Made by a program: the position numbers and the translations under genes
Assembly (NCBI GenBank): GCA_037179335.1
Contig: JAKZHN010000005.1
Location: 310,001-374,000 of the forward strand
Length of the DNA stretch: 64,000 bases
Source: Cyclaneusma minus
Lineage: Eukaryota; Ascomycota; Leotiomycetes; Marthamycetales; Marthamycetaceae
Direction: 5' to 3'
In this document: positions 34,908-43,596 of the stretch, one piece after another
Numbering within the stretch: position 1 is the first letter of the stretch
Layout of the letters: each line of letters begins with the position of its first letter
The notes under the pieces: generated by a model
Told to the model about the DNA's origin: nothing
Database searches by the model: none
The model's input: only the letters and a program-made list of their open reading frames with translations

Positions 34908-36288
34908 ATGGACGATTCTTGGGTTTCGAGGATACAGCAGGAGGCGGCCACTGCTGACGAAGCCGGGCGCTTGAGACTTCAGAACGCCTTGCGGGACCTA
35001 CAGTATAGCATGGAGACTCCGGAGGATACAATGCAGAGAGTGATTCATCTGGTATGTCTTTGTAGTATACGGTCCGCCGCTCCTCATTCTACTCTACTCT
35101 GCCATGTTTTGGTTTCTCGTGTACCACTTTTCACTGCTAAATTGACATGTCATGTATAGTATCTTCACTACTCCTCAATCCGTACGGCCCTTGATTTGAA
35201 GCTTTTCAATCTCCTCGTCGACAGCAAAGAGCCCCTCACGCTTGACTATCTAGCGACCAAGACCTCTGCCGACCCTGTACTTCTTGGTAAGTACTCTCTA
35301 ATATAAATTCCGATTCAAGATCTACTGTGTGATTCTTATCTTGGTTTAGGTCGACTGCTGCGTCAGCTTGCAGGCCTAGGTGTAATCAAGGAATTCGGAA
35401 AATACAAATTCACTTCTACCAGAACCACCGAGAATCTCGCCATTCCCGAGATCCAAGCCGGGTGTTACATCAACTACGATGTCTACGGCCCGGTCTATCA
35501 GCACCTCCCTTTCTTCCTCGCCGAAAACGGATACCAAAACGTTACTAGCTTGACCGACGGGGTTTTCCAAAGTGCATGGAAAACAAATCCGCCATTGTTT
35601 ACCTGGCTTTACCAAAACACGGAGCATACAACTCGGTTCAACCTCTTCATGAAGGCACAGCGTTCTAGTACGCCGAACTGCTTCAATTTCTACCCATCGA
35701 GGAAGAGTGCAGAAACTGGTCTGCAGACAAGCCTGTCTTTGTGGATATTCGAGGTGGATCAGGCCATCAGTGTATTGCCCTGAAGGCAAAGTTCCCGAAC
35801 TTGCCAGGTCGTGTGATCTTGCAGGATCTGGAGAAGCCCATCGAAGAGGCCAGACTGCAAGTGCCTAGGAGTGTGGAGACAATGGTGCATGACTTTTTTT
35901 ACTCCGCAGCCTGTCAAAGGTAAGACTTCCTATCACCATACCCAGGTAGTCATGTATCTGCAGCTAACAAAAGCCAGGTGCTAAGTATTACTTCCTCTTA
36001 GCAATCTTGCACGATCATGCAGATGACAAGTGTCAAGAGATTCTGAAGAACATCATTCCTGCTCTCGAAAAGGGTTCTGTGATTCTGCTCAACGAGTCGG
36101 TGCTGCCGAACGAGGGTGTGGGTTTGTGGTCGACGCAGACGGACTTGACTATGATGGTCGCTGTTGGTGGGATGGAACGCACAAAGGCACAATGGGAGAA
36201 ACTCCTGGGGTCTGTTGGACTCAGGATCAGAGATATCTACACATACACTGCTGGACACCGTCTCAGCATTATAGTAGCTATGCTTTGA
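34908..36288 (+). pseudogene. Class I SAM O-methyltransferase, broken by two compensating frameshifts
   Basis: The family is that of fungal sterigmatocystin-8-O-methyltransferase-like enzymes, which methylate hydroxyl groups of secondary metabolites. Exons are 34908-35051, 35160-35286, 35350-35919 and 35978-36288, with good splice sites. The N-terminal dimerisation/winged-helix part (IRTALDLKLFNLL, VLLGRLLRQLAGLGV) and the C-terminal part (LAILHDHADDKCQEIL) share one frame. Within exon 3, positions 35696-35900 read in another frame: one base is missing near 35693-35696, and one extra T sits in the T7 run 35894-35900. The SAM-binding motif I lies in the shifted part and reads VDIRGGSGHQ, with Arg where Gly is usual. 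Two real mutations, sequencing errors, or both could explain this. As written, translation stops at 35781. Confidence 0.7.
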
Positions 36289-36881
36289 GAGATAATGTCT
36301 CTGTTTGGTAGAGGGGACAAAACACTTCGGTTTTTTGCGATATTGCTGGAACTCATCGGGATGGATTTCTTTTAGTGTTGCACGTGAGCTAGCATTATCT
36401 TCTAGAAGCTTTCTTTGTAAGCTATTGCTAAGCTAGAAGGGTTACAAATATAGTGAGAGGGAGCTGGTCTAGCTTTTCTTTTTTCAGTCCTCCTATTCTC
36501 TTTTTCCTGGCCCTTCAAGTTCAATATTTAGACTATGGGCGAGTTAATGAATCAATAGGCGGTAACTTCACGAGTAACAACTCCATGTGAACCTCCTCTC
36601 AAGCAATATGTATTCCTCCATTTTCTACAAAACAAAAAGGAGGGATGATCGAGAAACCACTGCCTCAGGCAGCGCTAGTGTCAGCATGCACGTGAACATG
36701 TGGGCCGCAACTCCGCACATTTCTTGAGCTCTCCAACCTGCACCTGCTTCATTCATTCACTTTCTCCGATCTCGGGACGAACCTTGTGTACAGCCTCACC
36801 TACCACAAAGCCTCTACATTCTATGAATTCTCTTTCACACAGATCACATCCCTCATCGACACAGAAGACCAAAATAACATA
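36289..36881. other. Intergenic, 0.6 kb
   Basis: This is the upstream region of the acyltransferase gene. It has AT-rich 3'-end sequence after 36288 and a pyrimidine-rich stretch before 36882. No other feature is seen. The acyltransferase frame is open upstream to about 36786 but has no ATG there. Confidence 0.5.
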
Positions 36882-38336
36882 ATGGCGGAGTCATTCCCAG
36901 TTCACGGACCTCCCTTCCAACTCCGCCTATCGCGATGGGATCAGCGCTTTCCCGCGATGTACTCCAAGCGGCTTCTATGTTTCTCTCTTCCCGATAACAG
37001 CCCCGAGTACCGTCAATTCATCACTCGCCTCCTCCTCGAAGCCCTACGAGCCACTGTCCAAGAGATCCCTTTTCTGGCAGGCTCTGTGATACCATTTTCT
37101 AAGTCACAGCCATGGCTACGAGACCTCCAGCCCAGCGGCGCCGCCTGCCTAGAAACCCGTGATCTCACCTCAGAATTCAGCTTTACGAAGCTGAGCGAAT
37201 CTTCATTCGCATCTTCACTTCTTGACGCCACCAAACTGTGCCCTTTTCCCGCACCTGCCTACATCCAGGATGACCCGGTTGATGTATGCCGTATTCGAGC
37301 AAACTTCATCGACGGCGGTCTCATCCTAGTGATCCAGATCATCCACACCATCTGCGATGGACGTGGTATCTCGGATGTGCTGCAAATCTTCGCTGCAAAT
37401 CTCGTCAAAGCCCAAGAAGCGAAGTCAACGTCCAGCGGGATCTCCCTGAACGACGACGAGGGTAAGCAGAAAGAGTATGTGCTTGATCGTACCATTCTAC
37501 TTTCTGGGCAAGGCATTCACGGCGATATTGAAAACCATTCCTGCTGGACCACAGCACCGTTTCTTCCCCCCAGCCGTCCCAGCAATCCTGTTCCAACTAT
37601 TTGTGCCAATTTCCAAATTAGCATCGAGGCGCTCCAGGCCTTGAAGAAGGCTGCTTGTCCGCCAATCTCGTCAACAACAACAGACAATGCTAGGCCTCCA
37701 ACAAAGACATCCACACCCTCGACGCACGATGCAATTGCTGCTTTGATCTGGCGCAGCTTGATCCTAGCCCGCTACCGTGCTGAAATTCTATCCTCAAGTT
37801 CTACCGTTCAGTTCGCCACAGCCATCGATTGCCGTCGTCATCTTGGTCTTCCTAAGCCATATCTTGGCAACGCCATCTACGGCATCAAGATCTCGCTTGC
37901 CCTTCGGGAACTCGCCATGTGTGACGATCGTACCCCCGCTTCATCCAACAAGGGTCTTCAGATTGCTGCTTCCATGTTGCGTGAAAAGATCAACAGCACG
38001 ACAGGCGATGATTTTCGCGACTTACTTGGTTTCGTTGAGCGGACTGATAGTGAAATGCCAACAAGGCTCGCAGTTTTCGAAGACCTGGCCATCGGCACTG
38101 TGATGGTGGTGAGTTACTTTGGATTCGACATGCATGGCTTGGACTTTGGAGAGGCGTTTGGAGGTAGAATCAAGGCCTTCAGGCTGCCCTCCAGTGGCTT
38201 GCTTCCCGGAATGCCTGTGGTACTGCCGAGACTGCCAGATGGAAGTTGCGAGTTCGTGCTAAATGAGCGAGCCGATGTGATGGCATATATCGCAAAGGAT
38301 GAGGTGTTTCAAGCATTTGTTAGGAAACAGCACTAA
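36882..38336 (+). CDS. BAHD-like acyltransferase (PF02458 transferase family)
   Basis: This 484-residue CoA-dependent acyltransferase is of the fungal trichothecene-3-O-acetyltransferase-like type. It transfers an acyl group to a hydroxyl or amine of a secondary metabolite. The catalytic HxxxD motif is HTICDG (H155, D159). The structural DFGWG-type motif near the C-terminus is DFGEAFG (about 421-427), an atypical form. Other family landmarks are ATVQEIPFLAGSV near the N-terminus, STHDAIAALIWRSLILAR and YLGNAIYGI. I start at the first ATG of the frame (36882). The gene is intron-free. It sits between the O-methyltransferase and the UstYa-like gene in the candidate peptide cluster, so tailoring of the same product is plausible. 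The acyl donor and acceptor are unknown. Confidence 0.85.
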   Translation: MAESFPVHGPPFQLRLSRWDQRFPAMYSKRLLCFSLPDNSPEYRQFITRLLLEALRATVQEIPFLAGSVIPFSKSQPWLRDLQPSGAACLETRDLTSEFSFTKLSESSFASSLLDATKLCPFPAPAYIQDDPVDVCRIRANFIDGGLILVIQIIHTICDGRGISDVLQIFAANLVKAQEAKSTSSGISLNDDEGKQKEYVLDRTILLSGQGIHGDIENHSCWTTAPFLPPSRPSNPVPTICANFQISIEALQALKKAACPPISSTTTDNARPPTKTSTPSTHDAIAALIWRSLILARYRAEILSSSSTVQFATAIDCRRHLGLPKPYLGNAIYGIKISLALRELAMCDDRTPASSNKGLQIAASMLREKINSTTGDDFRDLLGFVERTDSEMPTRLAVFEDLAIGTVMVVSYFGFDMHGLDFGEAFGGRIKAFRLPSSGLLPGMPVVLPRLPDGSCEFVLNERADVMAYIAKDEVFQAFVRKQH

Positions 38337-38456
38337 GAGACCCTCCTAACTGTAACAAGAAGACCACAAGTCAACAATGAAGGACATTAGCTATCTCCAC
38401 TATCCCTTTGACGCCATGACTTGCAGTGGAAAAGTCGTCAGTCATCATCTCCATCA

Positions 38457-39611
38457 CTATAAGCTTCGTACTCTCCCGATCTTAGCCTCACTAGGCCGCT
38501 TTACATCTGCAAGCTCAATTTCATCTGTCCTCGAAGCACCGGCAAGCTCTATATCCAAATCCTCGTTGGAACGTCCCCTAGTGCTTTGGCTTTCGGTTCG
38601 CTCAGACGATTTCCGAGCACGTTCCCTGCTATGCCGGGACCCCGATCTCAGCGTGATAGCCGCCGCAGCATGCTGGATACCGCTCCAGGAGAGATCAAAG
38701 CCACGGAGTAGAACTCGTGGCAGACTCTGAGCGATGCGGAAAGACAAAGACGGTATATTGCAAGCAATAAGCCCAACGCCAATTTCGATTGCCGGCCAGT
38801 TCGCGAACAGCAGAGAAGAGCCTTGGAAGAAATTGGAGGATTCGGCCAAGGAAGGTTTGGTCAGGTACACCAGCTGTATGATTGTGTTGTTCAAGCCAGC
38901 GACAAAAGCGCTAGAAGTTGGTCAGCCATCCGAATAACTGCTAAAGGTGTAATCAGAGGCGGTCAACTTACAATCCTCCCAGGAGGAAAACGCACAAAAC
39001 AGCAATTTTTCGTTTACGATCCAGTTGCAACCTCCAGACCTAAAGAAATTCAAACGTTAATAGATGTATTCCCGTGTATCAATTCCGCCGAGAGATCAGT
39101 ACTCACCATAGGCATGGGCAAAAGCAGCAGGCAAAAGTCAATAAAGCTGTCCAGACAAAACACTCCCATCTGAATCTCGAAACCCCAAGTCGGGCATACG
39201 AGCCATCCGCCTTCAAGATCAGCCTCTACGTCTGTACCGCAGTAGAGAAACCAGGAGAGAATGGCATATATGAACCAGAATATTGAGAGTCCAACCAGAA
39301 TCCAGTTGCACCTGGAGAACATTTTGCCTAGAAAGATGCGCCGATAGAAAAATAACACAGATAGTTTGATAAGTGCATTAGCACCCATCCAAAAGATCAC
39401 AAAAGCAGCTGTTATCTGGAGAAATAGTTAGTCACGCAGAACATTGTCTTGAAGCCCAGCTTTACACTTACTTGTGCCAGAAGGCGTTGTTGCTCTGTTA
39501 CATCATCGGGCCCCGTGACTGGGGCGTCGACAAAGACATTTTTGAAAACCCCTGATCAAACTGTTATTCAAATCTCCGAGTACGTTCAGAGGTTTCCAAT
39601 TTACCAGTCAT
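38457..39611 (-). CDS. Rhodopsin-domain integral membrane protein (PF20684-like), apparently 5'-truncated
   Basis: Exons are 39551-39472, 39415-39107, 39039-38972 and 38910-38457, all in phase with standard splice sites. A tiny first exon 39611-39605 (ATG plus four bases) is the only start I can find; its 53-bp intron has a GTAAAT donor. This gives 305 aa. Family landmarks are IKLSVLFFYRRIF, LVCPTWGFEIQMGVF, DFCLLLLPMPM, and LCVFLLGGFAFVAGLNNTIIQLVYL across the last junction. A Ser/Arg-rich cytosolic tail follows. About five membrane helices are visible where the family has seven, so the first two appear absent. The gene overlaps or abuts the 3' end of the UstYa-like gene on the same strand. 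Function is unknown; relatives include PTH11-like receptors and many orphan cluster proteins. Confidence 0.6.
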
Positions 39612-40441
39612 TATAGAGGCACAACAGCCAGTCCAACACCCAATTATACGGAATGATTCCCGTGTCAAATTGACACATGAGGCTCTGTCGGATGTAATCC
39701 ACGCAGTGCTCATAGTGTCTCTCATACAGCTCAGGTACACGTGCTTTCTTGTCTTGGGTCTCGGGGAAATATTCCATGTGATGATCCTGCCAGATGTAAT
39801 GGAGACAATGAACCTGGTGAGAACCGATGGTTGCGGCTATGTAGCCCCCGCCGGCTTCGGGTGGGAATTGGGCAGACCAGTCAGGATGTTGGATCTTCTC
39901 GATGTCTTCGCGAGAAACGCTAATCATACCATCTGTGCGAACAGAAGAAGAACTTAGCAAGATAAACTTATCAGATAGATTAGGTGTGAGCATCACATAC
40001 ACTTCATGACATCGTACCAAGCTTGCTCAACTTCTGGGGTTGGGGGTCCTTTGAATGGACTTTGATACCACAGCGAACCGTTGAACTGCTGGTGAACGTA
40101 GGGATGAGGTTTGACAGCATCATTTACAGGTGCTTCACCAGAAGTACAATCAGCATATGTTCAACTACAGTTAGCTTCCAATGGAAAGATATCTTACAGT
40201 AGTAATTGAACATGTCGAAGCATTTTCCTTGGTTGACTTGAGAAAGCCGTTCCAGCGCGAGAAGTAGTCCAGCGATGGCTATCACGCCTACACAATGAAA
40301 GAACCAGTGCATCGTTTGTCGTGAACTCATGACCTTTCGAACACGAGCCATCGAGTCATGGTGATCGAGATCGAGCAATGGAGCCTCAGTATCTTCAGAC
40401 TCTTTGCTCGATAAGGGAGAGTAGCTAGGGGACTCTGACAT
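39601..40441 (-). CDS. UstYa-like DUF3328 oxidase
   Basis: UstYa-family proteins are membrane-anchored enzymes that catalyse oxidative cyclisation of ribosomal peptides in ustiloxin, phomopsin and asperipin pathways; other members hydroxylate or halogenate. Exons are 40441-40198, 40132-40001 and 39932-39601 (235 aa), with introns of 65 and 68 bp and matching phases. A cytosolic N-terminus of about 45 residues precedes one TM (about 46-63, VGVIAIAGLLLAL). Next come SPVNDAV (completed by the first splice), FKGPPTPEVEQAW, and both diagnostic motifs HxxHC at H164-C168 and H198-C202. It is divergent from the repeat-containing precursor gene 787 bp away, a common arrangement in such clusters. The product modified is inferred, not shown. 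The C-terminus (NWVLDWLLCLYNDW) is short for the family. Confidence 0.9.
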
Positions 40442-41228
40442 GATGATAGCGAGTTCTCTCAGAGAAAGTCTTAGAGAATTGGAAAGCGTAGGTCACAGGG
40501 AGAAGTTCTCTGTGGAGAGAATGGAAACGTTGGAGATGGACGTGGAAGATGATATTCGAGTGCGAATGGCTGCCTATCTGTTCTTCAAGGCAAATCAAAT
40601 CGGCTGCAAAGCCGTCGTATTCCGTCAAGCATAAACTGATATGCAATAAATGACGTAGTAAGACGACGCTGGCTGGTCACTAGCCAACAAGGATCAGCCA
40701 CGCATTCGGTTGTGATGGTCGTAAAGCTGCAAGTATTTTCCGTAACCCTCCCCCGGTCCCAAGTGAGCTTCTGATTCGCAGGACTTGTTCTGTCATCAGC
40801 TAACTGACTACCATATCTTCTTGCAGCTGCATATGCATCGCACTGGCTGAGCGTCGTGACTAGATGTATGAAGTTGAGCTATAATTCGTTGGTATAATAT
40901 GCATGGCGCTTACTAGAATCCAGTCCACATAGGTTACATTCGTAGGATCAGGTCTGTCAGCGATGTAACAAGCATGTTGGTTATTACGTATATCATTTTG
41001 CCGTACCTGTACTTTATATCAGCTTTAATAGCTATGAGAATAATGGGAGTTTATCAAGAATAATGGGGTGAACGTAGCGGAATATAAAGCCCACATGCTT
41101 CCTACTTCTGTCTCGGAAGTTGAAATCTTCATCACAGAATCAGCATCCCAGATACTTGCTCTACTTTGCTACCACCAAGATCGAACTTCAAAGTGACTCA
41201 ACTGGTACCATACCGTACTTTCTTCAAA
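40442..41228. promoter_or_regulatory. Bidirectional promoter between UstYa-like and precursor genes
   Basis: This is a 787-bp spacer between divergent start codons. Visible elements near the precursor side are an exact direct repeat GAATAATGGG at 41038-41047 and 41058-41067 (20-bp spacing, same helical face) and a TATAAA at 41083-41088, 141 bp before the precursor ATG. No pathway regulator gene is present in the window to assign the repeat to. Confidence 0.5.
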
Positions 41229-41598
41229 ATGCGTCTTATCCAGAATCTTCCAGTGCTCGCCATCCTCGCCGGTATCATCTCGGCGGCGGTTATTCCTCAA
41301 TCCTACCCCCGTGCCAGTAAGGTTTGAGCAAATATCTAAGATATTGAAGATCATTAACTCTATTACAGACTTTGAGACCGATCCGATGCTCCAGGTTGGA
41401 GAGAAGGCGGCTTCATCCTACGCGGAGAGTGACAAGCTCAAACGAGCCAACTTCGAGACCGATCCCATGCTTCAGGTGGGAGAGAAAGCAGCCTCGTCCT
41501 ATGCGGAGAGCGACAAGCTCAGGCGCGCCAATTTCGAGACTGACCCGATGCTGCAAGTTGGTGAGAAAGCAGCCAGCTCATATGCCGAAGAAGACTGA
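41229..41598 (+). CDS. Secreted RiPP precursor with three Kex2-flanked repeats
   Basis: Exons 41229-41316 and 41369-41598 give 105 aa. The 52-bp intron (GTAAGG donor, TTAAC branch, ACAG acceptor) sits inside the first Asn codon of repeat 1, and splicing restores the motif RAN that precedes every repeat. Residues 1-20 form a signal peptide (basic start, hydrophobic VLAILAGIISAA). Residues 30-56, 57-83 and 84-105 are near-identical 27-residue repeats starting NFETDPMLQ and containing SSYAESD. The first two end KLKRA and KLRRA; the third stops at YAEED. KR and RR are Kex2-type sites. Between repeats 1 and 2 there are 13 base changes but only one residue change (Lys to Arg), so the peptide is under constraint. 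With the adjacent UstYa-like gene this points to a dikaritin-type precursor. Alternatives are an unmodified repeat-containing secreted peptide or a pheromone-like peptide. Confidence 0.85.
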
Positions 41599-42055
41599 GG
41601 AGGAGTGGAAGTTGAGGTTCAAGTTGGACAAGCTAGCCAATCGGCTGATACGAGCGGTATCGGGGAGATGCATGGGTGCTTCCGGAATTGTGGGTGCATG
41701 GAGATTAATTCCGGGATGTTATGATAGGACAGCCGCAAGTTTTCGATGCTAAATCCGAATGACTCTCTTTGAAAGTTTCTGATTGGCATTCACCTCTGAT
41801 AAACTGAAAATAACCCGAATGTGATGTAACTTCAATGCTCAAAAAAGTAGAGCGCACTGCACAGATCCCGACGTGTCGATATTCCAGATTGATAGTACGA
41901 GAAAATGTAAGCCGAACTCCAAACAAAAAATATCGATAAGCGACTCCTAGAAGCCAAGACATATAAGTCTCCACATCTCCCAGCTGTCAGAAAGCTTCAC
42001 GTTCCCAAATAGCTGTGATATACAGCACCAAGTCATAAACACTCCTCATTCTCCT
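41599..42055. other. Intergenic, 0.46 kb
   Basis: This is the 3' region of the precursor gene and promoter of the MFS transporter. I see no gene. The GAATAATGGG repeat of the precursor promoter does not recur here. Confidence 0.5.
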
Positions 42056-43596
42056 ATGGCTGCCAATTCTTGGCCCGACCAACAACAACATTCCTCACAA
42101 GTTCATTCAAATCAGGCCGAACGGTTCCGCCGCGATCTCGAAATGGATCCCGAGAAAGATGCCGCCATCAAGCTCGACTCCGCCGATCAGCAAATCAACT
42201 CAAAGAATGAAGAGAGCAACTCGGTGCCACTTGGACGGAGATATTTCATTTTTCCAGCACTACCTACATCCACCCCTGGTCCTCCTCCCGATGGTGGCAT
42301 TACCGCCTGGCTTCAAGTCCTGGCTGGCCATCTGATGTGTTTTGTAACTTGGGGACTGATCACCAGTTTTGGGATTTTCCAATCTTACTACGAGGACACT
42401 CTGGATGCTTCGCCTTCTACCATTTCGTGGATCGGAACCATACAGATCTTTACTCTGCTTTTCGTCGGGACCGTATCGGGGAGAGCAAGCGATGCCGGCT
42501 TTGTACACGAGGCTGTCTTTATTGGAACGCTGCTTATCGTGGTCGGATTGTTTTTGACAAGCTTGTGCACGGAATACTACCAGCTATTTCTGTCTCAGGG
42601 TGTATGCGTCGGGCTAGGAATGGGTATTTTGTATATGCCTAGACTTTCAGTTCCCTCCACATACTTCAACAAGAAGAAGCCCCTCGCAGTGTCTTTGATT
42701 GCGTCCGGAGCTGGCTCTGGAGGTCTAGTGTACCCTGCAATAGTTCAGCAAATGCTTCCGACAGCGGGTGAGCCCCGGCCCTTTCCTTCATGAGCGTAGA
42801 ACAGAACTAACCAAGAATATCTAGGCTTTGGATGGACAATCAGATGCATGGCCTTCGTGACGCTTGCAGTCGTTATCCTGATTAACGTACTTCTTCGTGT
42901 CAGAATACCTCCTCGCAAATCTGGACCACTAGGAGACTGGAGAGCTTTCACCGAGTTACCCTACGTGTTCTTTGTCATAGGATTCTTCCTGATATACTGG
43001 GCGGTTTATTTTGCGTTCTATTACGTTTGTCTACCCAAATCCTGCACTTGGAAGGGCCAACTCACTGACAATGACATCAGATCGATACCTACGGTCACAC
43101 CTACTCGGGCTTTACCTCTCTAGACTCCATTAGCATTCTTCTCATCAGCAATGGCCTTGGTATACCAGGTCGCATTCTTCCAGGCTTCTTCGCTTCCTAC
43201 TGGCTTGGCCCTTTGAACACCGCAATCCCCACTGCAACCTTGGTGTCCATAATTCTCTACTGCTGGATCGGGGTTGGAAGCTCTCATAGTGGACTTTACG
43301 TCTATGCTGCAATGTATGGTCTCGTTGCCTCAGCGATTCAGTCACTCTTCGCCGTTTCACTTGCTGCACTTACAGACGACTTGGAGAAGATTGGGACGAG
43401 AATGGGAATGGTTTTCACCGTGGTGGCATTCGCATGTCTGACAGGTAGTCCTATCGCGGGGGCTCTGATAGAGGCTGATGGAGGGAGCTATGTTGGGGCA
43501 CAATGCTGGGCTGCGACAAGCATGTTGTTAGGAGCTTTAGCATTGCTCATCGCACGGATCGGACGGACTGGCTGGCATTTAAAGGTGAAAACTTAG
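42056..43596 (+). CDS. MFS transporter, monocarboxylate-transporter (MCT) type
   Basis: Exons 42056-42767, 42825-43024 and 43081-43596 give 475 aa; the introns are 57 and 56 bp with consistent phases. After a hydrophilic N-terminus of about 75 residues comes the MCT signature PPDGGITAWLQVLAGHLMCF and WGLITSFGIFQSYYEDTL, then STISWIGTIQIF. Later landmarks are GFGWTIRCMAFV (formed across intron 1) and PLNTAIP. About 12 membrane helices are expected. Fungal members transport monocarboxylates, riboflavin or secondary metabolites, and many sit in biosynthetic clusters. Its position 457 bp downstream of the peptide precursor on the same strand suggests export of the product, which is an inference. 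Confidence 0.88.

Noticed and set aside
41311..41598. Unspliced reading of the precursor starting inside the intron
   Set aside because: It begins at a non-ATG codon, has no signal peptide, and lacks the RAN motif before the first repeat that splicing restores.
41229..41598. Alpha-type mating pheromone precursor
   Set aside because: The repeats lack a tryptophan-rich pheromone core and STE13-type dipeptide spacers, and a UstYa-like gene sits beside it; the layout fits a RiPP better.
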